From Dehalococcoidia bacterium (GTDB lineage: Bacteria > Chloroflexota > Dehalococcoidia > Dehalococcoidales > Fen-1064): a stretch of 52,096 nucleotides of DNA. The translations under genes were made by a program, and so were the position numbers. The notes beneath the pieces are model-generated. The model searched no databases and had not been told where the DNA came from. It was given only the letters and a program-made list of their open reading frames with translations. Location: positions 1 through 52,096 of the forward strand of contig DUFD01000006.1 in the NCBI GenBank assembly GCA_011171075.1, written 5' to 3'. Shown here in pieces: positions 41,604 through 50,942 of this stretch. Position 1 is the stretch's first letter. Each line of letters begins with the position of its first letter.

Positions 41604-43535
41604 GTGGATTTGAGTAAAAGACCCATGGGCGAGGGCAACATCCGCTATGATGATGTCTACCGGCATTCACTGGCTGACCCTGAGGATTTCTGGGGCAGGG
41701 TAGCTGAGGAGCTTCACTGGTACCGGAAATGGGACAGGGTCCTTGATGACTCGAACCCACCCTTCTTTCGCTGGTTTGTCGGCGGACGTACCAACCTGTG
41801 CCATAACACCGTAGACAGGCATGTCCTGGAGGGTCGTGCGGAAAAGGTGGCCATCATCTGGGAGAGCACTGCTCAGGGAAAATCCGAGATGATTACCTAT
41901 GGCGAACTGTACCGTCGTGTCAACCGTCTCGCCAGCGTTCTTTTAAGCCTTGGGGTGGGGAAAGGCGACCGGGTCGCTATCTATCTCCCTATGGTACCGG
42001 AGGCAGTCGTCGCCATGCTTGCCTGTGTACGCATCGGGGCGATTCACGTGGTAGTCTTCACCGGATTTGGTGTTGATGCCCTGGCCGACCGGATAGTGGA
42101 TGCAGAGCCGAAAGTCCTGATAACGGCTGATGCCGGACTGCGCAGGAATCAGGCAGTCCTTCTCAAGGATACCGTTGATAAAGCCCTGAAAAAGACCCCG
42201 GTGCCGCGGGTGATTGTGCTCAACAGAGGCCTGGTCGATATTGAAATGGTGGAGGGACGAGACTTTTACTGGGATAGCTTGGTGGATGAGCAAGAAGAAG
42301 GCTATGTGGAACCGGTGCCACTGGAGAGCAATGAGCCGTCATACATACTCTATACCGCAAATGATACCGCGAAGCCACATGGCGTGGTGAGAGATACCGG
42401 CGGGCACATGGTAGCCCTCTATAATTCAATGAAGCAGATATATGATGTCAGAGACGATGATGTATACTGGGCGGCTTCTGATGTCGGCTGGGTGGTTGGT
42501 CACAGCTACACCGTGTATGCCCCGCTACTCAGGGGCGTGACATCGCTGATGTACGAGGGAACCCCCGACTATCCCGACCACGGTGTGATGTGGCGTGTTA
42601 TTGAGAAACACCGCGTTAATGTAATGCTCGGTGCTCCAACGACGATGAGGATGCTGCACCGTTTCGGGATTGAGCATGTCAGGAAGTGTGATACCAGTTC
42701 CCTGCGTTACCTCTTCCTTGTCGGTGAGATACTGGACGTGCCCACCTGGCAGTGGTGCCTTGAAGCACTGGATGGGCGTCCGGTAATAGACCATTACTGG
42801 CTGACTGAGTCAGGCTGGCCAATGGTCGGTAACCTGCCTGGCATAGAGCTCCTGCCCATGAAGCCCGGTTCGGCTACCAGGCCGGTGGTTGGCTTCGACC
42901 TGGCGGTAGTTGATGATGAAGGCAGACCGGCACCGGCTAATACCGTGGGTAACCTGGTGGCAAAGCCCCCGCTGCCGCCGGGGAACATCGTTACAATCTG
43001 GGGTGATGACGAGAGGTACCGGCAGGACTACTGGCAGCAGATACCCGGAGTGTTCATTACCGGCGACTTTGCCGTAGCCGATAATGACGACTACCTGACA
43101 CTGCTTGGCAGGACCGATGAAGTGATAAATGTAGCCGCTCACCGACTCGCCGTGAGGGAGATAGAGGTGGTGATAGGGTCTCATCCGGCAGTGGCCGAGG
43201 TCTGCGTTATCGGGGTGGCTGATGTCATCAAAGGTGAAGAGCCCCTTGCCCTTATTGTACTGGGACCGGGGCAGGAACCTTCGAGCCGTATCAAGGTAGA
43301 AATCAAGGGCCTCGTCAGGGAGAGCATCGGAGCGGTAGCAATACCACGTGACATTCGCTTCGTGCCGATGCTTCCCCGTACCAGGGGCGGTCGCTATATG
43401 AAAAAGGTACTCAAGGCAGTCTGCGAAAAGCAGGACCTCTCAGCCTTGAGCATTGTCGAGGATGGTGCCAGCGCCGAGGAAGTGCAAGAGGCCATCCGAA
43501 AAACGCAGGCGATGCTGGAAAAGGCTAAAGCGTAG
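41604..43535 (+). CDS. acetyl-CoA synthetase homologue with degraded catalytic motifs (probable pseudoenzyme)
   Basis: A full-length 643-residue homologue of acetyl/propionyl-CoA synthetase, GTG start at 41604, no frameshift or stop. The overall ACS architecture is intact (N-domain WYRKWDRVLDDSNPP, GWVVGHSYTVYAPLLRG, FITGDFAV). However, the A3 P-loop, normally YTSGTTGxPKG, reads YTANDTAKPHG (250-260). The A5 motif Gln is Leu (YWLTESG, 398-404), A8 glycines are Ala (NVAAHRLAV), and the A10 lysine in RSGK is Arg597 in TRGGRYMKK. Adenylate formation would be expected to fail. Conservation of the rest suggests a binding, regulatory or altered catalytic role. Confidence 0.9.
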   Translation: MDLSKRPMGEGNIRYDDVYRHSLADPEDFWGRVAEELHWYRKWDRVLDDSNPPFFRWFVGGRTNLCHNTVDRHVLEGRAEKVAIIWESTAQGKSEMITYGELYRRVNRLASVLLSLGVGKGDRVAIYLPMVPEAVVAMLACVRIGAIHVVVFTGFGVDALADRIVDAEPKVLITADAGLRRNQAVLLKDTVDKALKKTPVPRVIVLNRGLVDIEMVEGRDFYWDSLVDEQEEGYVEPVPLESNEPSYILYTANDTAKPHGVVRDTGGHMVALYNSMKQIYDVRDDDVYWAASDVGWVVGHSYTVYAPLLRGVTSLMYEGTPDYPDHGVMWRVIEKHRVNVMLGAPTTMRMLHRFGIEHVRKCDTSSLRYLFLVGEILDVPTWQWCLEALDGRPVIDHYWLTESGWPMVGNLPGIELLPMKPGSATRPVVGFDLAVVDDEGRPAPANTVGNLVAKPPLPPGNIVTIWGDDERYRQDYWQQIPGVFITGDFAVADNDDYLTLLGRTDEVINVAAHRLAVREIEVVIGSHPAVAEVCVIGVADVIKGEEPLALIVLGPGQEPSSRIKVEIKGLVRESIGAVAIPRDIRFVPMLPRTRGGRYMKKVLKAVCEKQDLSALSIVEDGASAEEVQEAIRKTQAMLEKAKA

Positions 43536-43556
43536 CCCGGATTCCGGCCGAGTCGT

Positions 43557-44279
43557 TTATGCCTCTCCTTCCTGTTTGTCCCCGGTTTGTTCAGCAGGGT
43601 CGGTTGAAGCTGGCGGCCGGTATATCCAAGCTTTGCGGTCGGAGATATCGCGGTCGAAAAGTAGTCGGTTGAAGAGCAGTATACCAAGGGGTATCGACCT
43701 GCTGAGGGCAGTCCTCGGGGCCAGTAATCTTTTAGAGATACCGATAAGTACTATTGCTACTAAGCCCAGTGTAACAGGAAGCGGTTCTTCTATACCCAGG
43801 GGTTCGCTAAGGAACCAGGCTAGGGTTGGAACGGAGATATAAGCGAAAAATACACCCAGAGCTACGTACCGGAATGGGGCAAACAGATACGGCATCACCA
43901 AGGTGTATAATCCCAGCAGTGGGGAAAGTATAGTTATAACCCCCAAGGTAGCAAAAACACCACGTCCCCCCCGGAATCTAAGGAATACCGGCCAGTTATG
44001 GCCGATAACGACGAAAAACCCTGCTGTGACCTGTTGGGCGGCGCCGAGGTCGAGTAGCTGGGCTACCCAGACACAGAAGGCGCCCTTCCCGATATCGAAA
44101 AGAGCTACCGGGATGGCCAACCATTTGGACCCCGTGCTGAGTACATTGGCGGCGCCAACATTGCCGGTGCCCTGCTTACGGATATCGGTGCCACGGGACC
44201 ACTTGACTGCCAGGTAGGCAGCCGGTACTGAGCCTAGAAGGTAGGAGCCTATTATCAGTAATATGAACTGTACGCTCAC
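43557..44279 (-). CDS. plsY: glycerol-3-phosphate acyltransferase PlsY
   Basis: The 240-residue membrane enzyme transfers an acyl group from acyl-phosphate to glycerol-3-phosphate, the first step of phospholipid synthesis. Motif 1 GSVPAAYL and the GTGNVGAAN loop near the N-terminus and GHNWPVFLRFRGGRGV in the middle are diagnostic; several hydrophobic helices are visible. The hydrophilic C-terminus is longer than usual. Convergent with the ACS-like gene; no terminator seen in the 21-base gap. Confidence 0.95.
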   Translation of the reverse strand: MSVQFILLIIGSYLLGSVPAAYLAVKWSRGTDIRKQGTGNVGAANVLSTGSKWLAIPVALFDIGKGAFCVWVAQLLDLGAAQQVTAGFFVVIGHNWPVFLRFRGGRGVFATLGVITILSPLLGLYTLVMPYLFAPFRYVALGVFFAYISVPTLAWFLSEPLGIEEPLPVTLGLVAIVLIGISKRLLAPRTALSRSIPLGILLFNRLLFDRDISDRKAWIYRPPASTDPAEQTGDKQEGEA

Positions 44280-44294
44280 GAAGTCCCCCTGTCT

Positions 44295-45146
44295 CTAAGG
44301 ACTGGCTAATTTTACCCCAGACTGCTGTGCCAGGGCCAGCATGCGCTCCAGTGATTTTTCCGGGATATCTATCCCGCCAATTAAAGCATCCGCATCAGTA
44401 TCGATACCATGGAAATCGGTACCGCCGGTGGCAATCAGGTCATGCCGGTCGGCGATAGCGACTAATCTTTCGACGTCATCGGGGGTGTAGCTGGCGTAGT
44501 AGGCTTCAAGGCCAATAAGGCCCACTGCTTTCAGCTTAACGACCATCTTCTCTGGCTCAGGAACAGTTAATGGGTGGGCCAGCACCGGTAGCCCTCTGGC
44601 CTCGATTACCATCTCTACGGCCGCGGAAGGGGTCACCTTTTCCCGCTCAACGTAGGCCGGTCCGTCCCGGCTGATATACTTCTCAAAGGCCTCACGAAAC
44701 GACTCGATATGGCCTCTCTCCAGCAGGGCCTGGGCGATGTGAGGACGCCCGATAGTGCCGCCTCCGGCAATCTCACAGACTCGCTCCCAAGCAACCGGGC
44801 GGCCCATTTCTTTAAGTCTGGTTACAATCTGTCGGGCACGTTCCCTGCGTGAGTTCCGCATTTTCTCCAGGGCAGCCCCGAAATTGGTATCTTTATGGTC
44901 TATGAAATAGCCTAGGATATGGACTTCGCCCTTGGGGGCATCAGTGCTGATTTCAATACCCGGTATCAGCCTCAGCCTGGGGAACGACTTGGCAGCCTCC
45001 AGCGCGGCATCGATACCACCTACGGTGTCATGGTCGGTCAGGGCAACTACCGATAGTCCTTCAGTAGCAGCCTTACGGATGAGCTCGGCCGGACTGAAGC
45101 GTCCGTCAGATGCCGTGGAGTGCAGGTGCAGGTCTACACGAAGCAT
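44295..45146 (-). CDS. PHP-domain phosphatase (YciV/RNase AM-like)
   Basis: The 283-residue PHP phosphoesterase. Metal-binding motifs: DLHLHSTASDG at the N-terminus, LTDHDT, PGIEIS, HILGYF, AHPL, and the closing GGTDFHG. This matches the family of 3',5'-nucleoside bisphosphate phosphatase/RNase AM that trims RNA 5' ends and recycles pAp. One-base overlap with ymdB upstream, so it is in the rny-ymdB unit of RNA-processing genes. Confidence 0.9.
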   Translation of the reverse strand: MLRVDLHLHSTASDGRFSPAELIRKAATEGLSVVALTDHDTVGGIDAALEAAKSFPRLRLIPGIEISTDAPKGEVHILGYFIDHKDTNFGAALEKMRNSRRERARQIVTRLKEMGRPVAWERVCEIAGGGTIGRPHIAQALLERGHIESFREAFEKYISRDGPAYVEREKVTPSAAVEMVIEARGLPVLAHPLTVPEPEKMVVKLKAVGLIGLEAYYASYTPDDVERLVAIADRHDLIATGGTDFHGIDTDADALIGGIDIPEKSLERMLALAQQSGVKLASP

Positions 45147-45910
45147 CAGTCTACCTCCCGGCTGATTCGCTCAATCCCGGTTGCCTTACCGCTAACGTTG
45201 TCTACGGTGACAACGATTGCATTGAAGACCGTCTTTCCCTTACCCACGGATAGATGGTGGGGTATCATTGTCAGAAAGCGCTCCAGTACCGCACCAGCAT
45301 CGTCACCGATTATTGAATCTACCGGCCCCGTCATGCCGATGTCAGTAACATAGGCAGTCCCGCCGGGTAGTATCTGGGCATCAATCGTCCCGACATGTGT
45401 GTGAGTGCCCAGCACGGCGCTGACCCGGCCATCCAGATAACGTCCCATTGCCATCTTCTCTGAGGTTGCTTCGGCATGGAAATCGACGATAGTGACCGGT
45501 GGCCTGTCTGTGAGGCTATCGAGTAACTCGTCCATAGCCCGGAAGGGGCAGTCATAGTTGCTCATGAAGGTCCTGCCTATCAGGTTGACTACCAAGGCCT
45601 GATTGATGATGTAACCACGACCCGGCACACTTGGAGGGTAGTTCAAAGGCCGTAGAATCGGCATATTGCTATCGAGAAAAGGTAGCATTTCTTTGTGTGT
45701 CCATATGTGATTACCCGAAGTCAGGACATCAGCACCAGCGTCCAGCAGTTCCTGGGCTGTACTAGGTGTTGTGCCCAGACCACCAGCCACATTCTCGGCA
45801 TTAACGATAACCAGGTCAGCGTGATATGTTGCCCGCAGTTCGGGCACGATGGTGCTGATAGCCCGCCTCCCCGGCTTGCCAATTACGTCACCAATTGCCA
45901 GTACTATCAT
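45146..45910 (-). CDS. ymdB: YmdB-family 2',3'-cyclic nucleotide phosphodiesterase
   Basis: The 254-residue metallophosphoesterase of the TIGR00282 type. Motifs: IGDVIGKPGRR (Asp8), NAENVAGG, SGNHIWTHKE, DFHAEATSEK and GTHTHVGT. The Bacillus homologue cleaves 2',3'-cyclic AMP and influences biofilm gene expression, possibly through RNase Y; the adjacency to rny here matches that link. Confidence 0.94.
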   Translation of the reverse strand: MIVLAIGDVIGKPGRRAISTIVPELRATYHADLVIVNAENVAGGLGTTPSTAQELLDAGADVLTSGNHIWTHKEMLPFLDSNMPILRPLNYPPSVPGRGYIINQALVVNLIGRTFMSNYDCPFRAMDELLDSLTDRPPVTIVDFHAEATSEKMAMGRYLDGRVSAVLGTHTHVGTIDAQILPGGTAYVTDIGMTGPVDSIIGDDAGAVLERFLTMIPHHLSVGKGKTVFNAIVVTVDNVSGKATGIERISREVD

Positions 45911-45937
45911 CAGCCCTCTTCTCGGCAGCGAGTAGGG

Positions 45938-47467
45938 TTACTTGGCATAGTCCACTGCCCGCGTCTCCCTGAGCACGGTTACCTTTATCTGGCCCGGATA
46001 TTCCAGACCTTCTTCTATCTTCTTAACGATGTCACGGGCAAGCCTCATGCCTCCCAGGTCATCAATCTCATCCGGTTTGACCAGTATGCGGATTTCCCGT
46101 CCTGCCTGAATAGCGTAGGACTTGTCCACGCCCGGGAAGCTGTTAGCGATGTCCTCCAGTGCGTTCAGTCGCTTCAGGTAGTTTTCCAGCGACTCACGTC
46201 TGGCCCCCGGCCGGGCGCTGCTGATGGCATCGGCGGCAGAGACGAGAAAACCCCAGGTGCTGACGTCAGCGGTCTCGAGGTGATGCTCGGCGATGCCTTG
46301 GACAACTTCGGGTGATTTCTCCCATTGCTTGACCAGGTCAGCACCGATGGCGGCATGAGTACCCTCCACCTCACGGTCGACCGCCTTACCGATATCGTGT
46401 AGCAGGCCGGCTTTCTTGGCGATGGCCGGATTGGCTCCCAGCTCGGAGGCAATCATCCCTGCCAGGAAGGCCACTTCAACACTGTGTGCCAGGACATTCT
46501 GTCCGTAGCTGGTGCGGTACTTGAGACGACCGAGCAGTCTAATCAGTTCGGGGCGAAGTCCATGTACGCCGACCTGATAAGCTGCCTGCTCTCCGGCACT
46601 GATAATTTCAGCTTCGACCTCTTCTTCAGCCTTTTTCACCACCTCTTCAATACGGGCGGGATGAATGCGGCCGTCGAGGATGAGCTTATTCAGGGAGTTG
46701 CGGGCAATTTCTCTCCGCACCGGGTCAAAGCTGGAGAGGGTGACTGCTTCAGGTGTGTCGTCCACAATCAGGTCGACACCGGTGGCCTGCTCCAGCGCCC
46801 GGATATTACGTCCTTCCCGCCCGATAAGACGGCCTTTCATTTCGTCGCTGGGGAGGGGGACGCTGACCACCGTCGTCTCCGATACAATCTCCGAGGCATT
46901 GCGCTGGATTGTCTGCGTGAGGATGTCCTGTGCCTTGATGTCGGCCTCTGCCTTTAGTTTGATTTCCCACTCGCGGAGACGTCTCGAGGCTTCCTCCTGC
47001 ATCTCGACCTCCATCCTCTCCAGCAATGCTTCCCTGGCCTCGTTACTTGACATCCCTGAGATGAGTTCCAGCTCCTTCAGTTGCTTATTCTTGGCCTCTT
47101 CGAGCTGGTTTTTAGCGGTCTCAAGTGTTTTCTCTCTGGTGGCAAGACCACGTTCGCGTTGCGCAACACTTTCCAGTTTGCGTTCCAGATTCTCTGTTTT
47201 CGAGAGCAGGCGATTCTCCTGTCGCTGCAATTCTGAACGCCGTTCCCGGTAGTCGGCCTCAGCGGACGTTTTTGCTTTCTCCGCATCCTCCCTGGCTTGC
47301 TCAATTACATCCCTGGCTTCACTTCTGGCTTCAGTTAGTGTTCTGGCTGCCTTTCGCTGGGCTGCCCGGAGTTGTCGGTTTATTGCCATACGCCGGAAGA
47401 AAAAGACGACCATGCCGCCCAGGACTACACCAATAATGAAGCTGGATATATAGACTGTTATTTCCAT
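45938..47467 (-). CDS. rny: ribonuclease Y
   Basis: The 509-residue membrane-anchored endoribonuclease starts mRNA decay. N-terminal transmembrane helix (about 3-25), long Glu/Arg-rich coiled coil (about 30-195), KH domain with [15 protein letters not shown] (about 212-226) and HD domain with metal ligands His357-Asp358 in [14 protein letters not shown] strong AAAGGAGG precedes ATG 47467. Fits a recA-recX-rny-ymdB-PHP run on the minus strand. Confidence 0.98.
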   Translation of the reverse strand: MEITVYISSFIIGVVLGGMVVFFFRRMAINRQLRAAQRKAARTLTEARSEARDVIEQAREDAEKAKTSAEADYRERRSELQRQENRLLSKTENLERKLESVAQRERGLATREKTLETAKNQLEEAKNKQLKELELISGMSSNEAREALLERMEVEMQEEASRRLREWEIKLKAEADIKAQDILTQTIQRNASEIVSETTVVSVPLPSDEMKGRLIGREGRNIRALEQATGVDLIVDDTPEAVTLSSFDPVRREIARNSLNKLILDGRIHPARIEEVVKKAEEEVEAEIISAGEQAAYQVGVHGLRPELIRLLGRLKYRTSYGQNVLAHSVEVAFLAGMIASELGANPAIAKKAGLLHDIGKAVDREVEGTHAAIGADLVKQWEKSPEVVQGIAEHHLETADVSTWGFLVSAADAISSARPGARRESLENYLKRLNALEDIANSFPGVDKSYAIQAGREIRILVKPDEIDDLGGMRLARDIVKKIEEGLEYPGQIKVTVLRETRAVDYAK

Positions 47468-47528
47468 ATTCCCTACCTCCTTTTCCTCTACTTATCTCTG
47501 TCTCGCACCGGTGCCCCGGTACGTACTG

Positions 47529-48182
47529 TTACGATGTCTGGTTTGTCTGTCCTAATTCCTTCCAGAACCGCTGTACGGTGCGGTTGATTACACCATAGCT
47601 AAATCCCCGCCTCTTCAGAAAATCGCCCAACCTGCGGTGAAAGGCCCGGTAGTCTGAAAGGGGCAGTCGCCGTGCTCGACTCGAAGCTGCCCGATAGGCA
47701 CTGTCATCATCGTCGACATCACCGACCACAGTGCTTATGATGTCTTCAGATACCCCTTTCCTGCGTAACTCCAGACCGGTTAGCCACTGGCTGCGTGGGC
47801 TGAACGTATCCCGGTTCTCTTTCCAGAACTTAGCAAAAGCAACGTCGTCCACCAGGCTCTGCTCTTTTAGTCGCTGAATTACCGCTTCGATATCGTCGCT
47901 CTGAAAACCGCGCTGGACCAACCGCTTCTGTAGTTCAGACTCGCTCCTCGGTCGGTAGCTGAGGAAATGCGTAGCGGCATTCAGGCAGCGGTAAAAATGA
48001 CCTTCTCTGGTCAATACCTCGATATCGTTGTCCGATAGCTCCTGCCCGACATGCAGCCCTTGATTGACCACTACCTCGATTTCCAGTGTAAGGGCAGGCT
48101 GGTCGTCAAGGAATACTTTTGTTTTCCTTTTACCGTTCTGCCGTGAGCGCCCCGCTGCCCGGAGCGCCGTAATCTTACTCAT
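47529..48182 (-). CDS. recX: RecX regulatory protein
   Basis: The 217-residue helical protein inhibits RecA filament extension. Three-helix repeats are seen: YRPRSESELQKRLVQRGF, VIQRLKEQSLVDDVAFAKFW and the C-terminal RRLGDFLKRRGFSYGVINRTV. It follows recA across an intrinsic terminator, like in E. coli, where recX depends on readthrough. Confidence 0.93.
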   Translation of the reverse strand: MSKITALRAAGRSRQNGKRKTKVFLDDQPALTLEIEVVVNQGLHVGQELSDNDIEVLTREGHFYRCLNAATHFLSYRPRSESELQKRLVQRGFQSDDIEAVIQRLKEQSLVDDVAFAKFWKENRDTFSPRSQWLTGLELRRKGVSEDIISTVVGDVDDDDSAYRAASSRARRLPLSDYRAFHRRLGDFLKRRGFSYGVINRTVQRFWKELGQTNQTS

Positions 48183-48200
48183 TTCATCTCGTCCATTTAC

Positions 48201-48232
48201 AAAACAGAGCTGAGACTCAGGCCTCAGCTCTG
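48201..48232 (-). terminator. intrinsic terminator between recA and recX
   Basis: On the minus strand CAGAGCTGAG (48232-48223) and CTCAGCTCTG (48214-48205) make a perfect ten-base-pair stem with an eight-base loop, directly followed by TTTTGT. recX begins at 48182, so the stem should limit but not abolish recX expression from the recA promoter. Confidence 0.75.
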
Positions 48233-48271
48233 CCGTATCAATCAGCTATTAGGTTGTTGGTGTATCTGGTT

Positions 48272-49306
48272 TTACGAAACCGCGTCCGGGACAGGCTGGT
48301 CGTCAACCGGGCCGGGCGTGGTAATAGCTGAGGCTCTGACCTGTTGCTCAATCTCATCAGCAATTTCGGGATTATGCTCAAGGTACTGCTTGGCATTTTC
48401 CCTGCCTTGCCCCAGACGAGTATCACCCCAGGAGAAGAAGGCACCACTCTTCTTCACCAGCCCCAGCTCAACACCAAGGTCAATGAGGTCGGCTTCACGA
48501 CTTATCCCGTGGTCAAACATGATGTCAAAACCGGCGGTCCGAAATGGTGGAGCAACCTTGTTCTTTACTATTCGGGCACGAACACGGTTGCCGATAGCCC
48601 TGTCACCCTGCTTGATGGTCTCCAGACGCCTCAGTTCTATCCGTACCGAACTGTAGAACTTGAGGGCTCTGCCACCCGGTGTGACTTCGGGATTGCCGAA
48701 GAAAACTCCAACCTTTTCCCTCAGTTGATTGATGAATATCACCGCACTACCTGACTTGCCGATAGCCGCTGCTAGCTTCCTCAAGGCCTGTGACATCAGG
48801 CGGGCTTGCAGGGCTACCTGGGTATCTCCCATCTCACCTTCAATCTCGGCACGGGGGACCAGGGCGGCGACGCTGTCTACCACAATGACGTCGATGGCGC
48901 CACTCCGTACCAGCGCCTCGGTGATTTCCAGTGCTTGCTCACCGGTGTCCGGCTGGGAGATGAGCATGTCTTCAAGGTTGACCCCGCAATGCGCAGAGTA
49001 CACGGGGTCAAGGGCATGCTCCACGTCTACGTAGGCTGCAATGCCCCCTCTTTTTTGAGCCTCGGCGATAACGTGTAATCCCAGTGTGGTCTTCCCTGAA
49101 GACTCAGGGCCAAACACCTCTATAATCCGCCCTCGGGGAATACCACCTAGTCCCAGGGCCAAGTCAAGCGAAATTGAGCCGCTGGGGATTACCGCTATCG
49201 GTAATGTCCCGGCCGACTCTCCCAGTTTCATGATAGAGCCTTTGCCAAACCGCTTTTCGATCTGGCCGATGGCTAGTTCTAGTGCCTTTTCCTTCTCTGT
49301 GGTCAT
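48272..49306 (-). CDS. recA: recombinase RecA
   Basis: The 344-residue strand-exchange ATPase starts at ATG 49306 ([21 protein letters not shown]). The upstream ATG at 49336 would add ten residues that are not family sequence. Walker A GPESSGKT (66-73), Walker [13 protein letters not shown], loop L1/L2 with [19 protein letters not shown]. No Gram-positive type SOS box (GAAC-N4-GTTC) is seen upstream. Confidence 0.98.
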   Translation of the reverse strand: MTTEKEKALELAIGQIEKRFGKGSIMKLGESAGTLPIAVIPSGSISLDLALGLGGIPRGRIIEVFGPESSGKTTLGLHVIAEAQKRGGIAAYVDVEHALDPVYSAHCGVNLEDMLISQPDTGEQALEITEALVRSGAIDVIVVDSVAALVPRAEIEGEMGDTQVALQARLMSQALRKLAAAIGKSGSAVIFINQLREKVGVFFGNPEVTPGGRALKFYSSVRIELRRLETIKQGDRAIGNRVRARIVKNKVAPPFRTAGFDIMFDHGISREADLIDLGVELGLVKKSGAFFSWGDTRLGQGRENAKQYLEHNPEIADEIEQQVRASAITTPGPVDDQPVPDAVS

Positions 49307-49320
49307 ATTCGCCTGACATA

Positions 49321-49349
49321 AGAATAACACAAACATCGGGGTATCGCAA
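49321..49349 (-). promoter_or_regulatory. candidate recA promoter
   Basis: Minus strand TTGCGA (49349-49344), 17-base spacer, TATTCT (49326-49321). It ends 14 bases before the recA start codon, giving a very short leader. A second TATAAT-like box lies farther upstream at about 49378-49383 without a good -35. Confidence 0.5.
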
Positions 49350-49415
49350 GGGTATCATGGTGCTGTAAAGGGGTGTAATTATAATGTTATATCAGGTACG
49401 AAGGGGCTGCTAGCG

Positions 49416-50144
49416 CTAAAAATCAGGCAGGGCCGGGGGTTGTCGCTTATGGTGACATGCCGCCATTCTGGCCTCAATCTTCTCTCGAACCTCATCAGTG
49501 GCTTTTCCAGTGAGTAGGTAGCGGTCGATATCGTCGTAGCTCAATCCCAGCTCTGCTTCATCGGTCTGTCCCGGCCAGAGACCGGCCGAAGGGGGCTTTT
49601 CGATGATTTCCCGGGGGATGCCCAGGAAACGGGCCATGTCTCTGACATGGGACTTGACCATATTCCCCAGCGGGACGATGTCAACCCCACCGTCGCCGTA
49701 CTTGGTAAAGTAGCCGACGGCTAACTCACTGCGGTTACTTGAGCCGACCACCAGGTACCGCAGCTGATTGGCAAGATAATACAGGGAAACCATGCGGAGG
49801 CGGACCTTGAGGTTAGACCTGGTGAGATGCGTTGCTTCCGGAGAAGTCTCTTCCTCAGGCAGAAGCTCACTAAGAGAGTCGTAGACTTTGTCCAGGACAA
49901 TTAGTCGTGTTTGAATGGCGAATTTATCAGCTACCATTCGGGCATGCTTCTCGTCCTCAGGGTTGCTGTAACAGGGCAGAAGCACCCCCAGCGTGCTGTC
50001 AGGGAAAACACGTTTACAGAGGACGGCCACAACGGCTGAGTCAATCCCACCGCTCAGACCGAACACGGTTCCGCGGCAGTCAGCGGTTATAACCCTGTCC
50101 CTTATCCACGCGGCCAGCTTTTCGGCAAGTTGCTCTGTTTCCAT
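49416..50144 (-). CDS. nadE: NAD synthase, ammonia-dependent type
   Basis: The 242-residue enzyme amidates deamido-NAD in the last step of NAD synthesis. PP-loop FGLSGGIDSAV (SGGIDS 31-36), LPCYSNPEDE, and GSSNRSELAVGYFTKYGDGG, the P2 region, are present. There is no N-terminal glutaminase domain, so free ammonia is the nitrogen donor. It has no clear partner genes; the following 199 bases (50145-50343) contain nothing recognisable. Confidence 0.96.
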   Translation of the reverse strand: METEQLAEKLAAWIRDRVITADCRGTVFGLSGGIDSAVVAVLCKRVFPDSTLGVLLPCYSNPEDEKHARMVADKFAIQTRLIVLDKVYDSLSELLPEEETSPEATHLTRSNLKVRLRMVSLYYLANQLRYLVVGSSNRSELAVGYFTKYGDGGVDIVPLGNMVKSHVRDMARFLGIPREIIEKPPSAGLWPGQTDEAELGLSYDDIDRYLLTGKATDEVREKIEARMAACHHKRQPPALPDF

Positions 50145-50343
50145 CTCTGAATTATTTAAAATATGAATCCAATAGTTGTTAATTCTATGAGGAGTATACT
50201 ACAGTCGGGCCCATGTAACCAAATAGTTCATAGCAGGTATGAGATATAGATGAGCTAGTGGAGCCGGCAGATAGGGCAGAAACAGGGGAAGGAGGTTTCC
50301 TTTAAGGGCATACTATGCTAAGGGGCTTGCCATTCGGAGGGGG

Positions 50344-50565
50344 CTACGAATCGAGCCACCGGTCGATATCGGTCTCTTTGAGGATGTGACGGATATTGTC
50401 TGGGGTATAGATGTTGTTTATGGCTGGTGGAATACGCTGATACTCAGGAGGCCCTTCGGTAATATTGAGCCAGGAGCCACATTTGCTGCAGTCCTGGTGT
50501 TCCGGGTTTTTAAGCGCCCAGCCGTAGAATTTGGTCCCACACCGGGGACAAATACCCTGTAGCAT
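50344..50565 (-). CDS. small zinc-ribbon hypothetical protein
   Basis: A 73-residue protein with CPRC (6-9) and CSKC (26-29), a single zinc ribbon, then a helical C-terminus (PDNIRHILKETDIDRWLDS). Two bases after the stop of the 72-residue gene upstream, so they are one unit. Function unknown; it might bind RNA or protein. Confidence 0.65.
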   Translation of the reverse strand: MLQGICPRCGTKFYGWALKNPEHQDCSKCGSWLNITEGPPEYQRIPPAINNIYTPDNIRHILKETDIDRWLDS

Positions 50566-50567
50566 GA

Positions 50568-50786
50568 TTACTCGAATTCAACCCCTTTATTCTTGGTGAT
50601 GTCTCTAATCTGTTTCATAAACGGTGAGAGATCCTGGGTGAGGGTGTCAGATTGCTCATCATCGTTCTTCCTGCCCAGCGCCTCGCTAATCATCCGGCCT
50701 ACCCAGTAGCCCTGTTCAAGGCCCTCTTCGAAGGCTTTCTGGATGGCCTCCTGGTGTATATCTTTGTGCTTTTCGTCGTTTGTCAA
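50568..50786 (-). CDS. small hypothetical helical protein
   Basis: The 72-residue protein starts at TTG 50786 with AAGGGG upstream. A first half of amphipathic helix (EAIQKAFEEGLEQGYWVGRMISEAL) and a charged, Gln/Asp-rich second half. No known family. Paired with the zinc-ribbon gene and divergent from the amidohydrolase. Confidence 0.6.
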   Translation of the reverse strand: MTNDEKHKDIHQEAIQKAFEEGLEQGYWVGRMISEALGRKNDDEQSDTLTQDLSPFMKQIRDITKNKGVEFE

Positions 50787-50864
50787 AGTAAATACCCCTT
50801 ATCCTATTAAAAACATCATAATGTGGCGTGGTTAGAATTAGGTGATAAAAGCGTTGAAATGCGA

Positions 50865-50893
50865 TTAGAGTTTTGAGCGTTTTGTGGTATATT
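50865..50893 (+). promoter_or_regulatory. weak candidate promoter for the amidohydrolase gene
   Basis: TATATT at 50888-50893 preceded by TTAGAG at 50865-50870 with a 17-base spacer. The -35 is poor. The gene starts at 50943. The rest of the divergent gap 50787-50942 shows nothing else. Confidence 0.3.
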
Positions 50894-50942
50894 GTTTTTA
50901 GTGGGCTACCCTGTATTCAATTGCTTGAGGATTGGTTGAACC

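Noticed and set aside
41604-43535. Treating the ACS homologue as a pseudogene
   Set aside because: The frame is open over 643 codons with normal flanking domains; motif loss without stops or frameshifts suggests changed function rather than decay.
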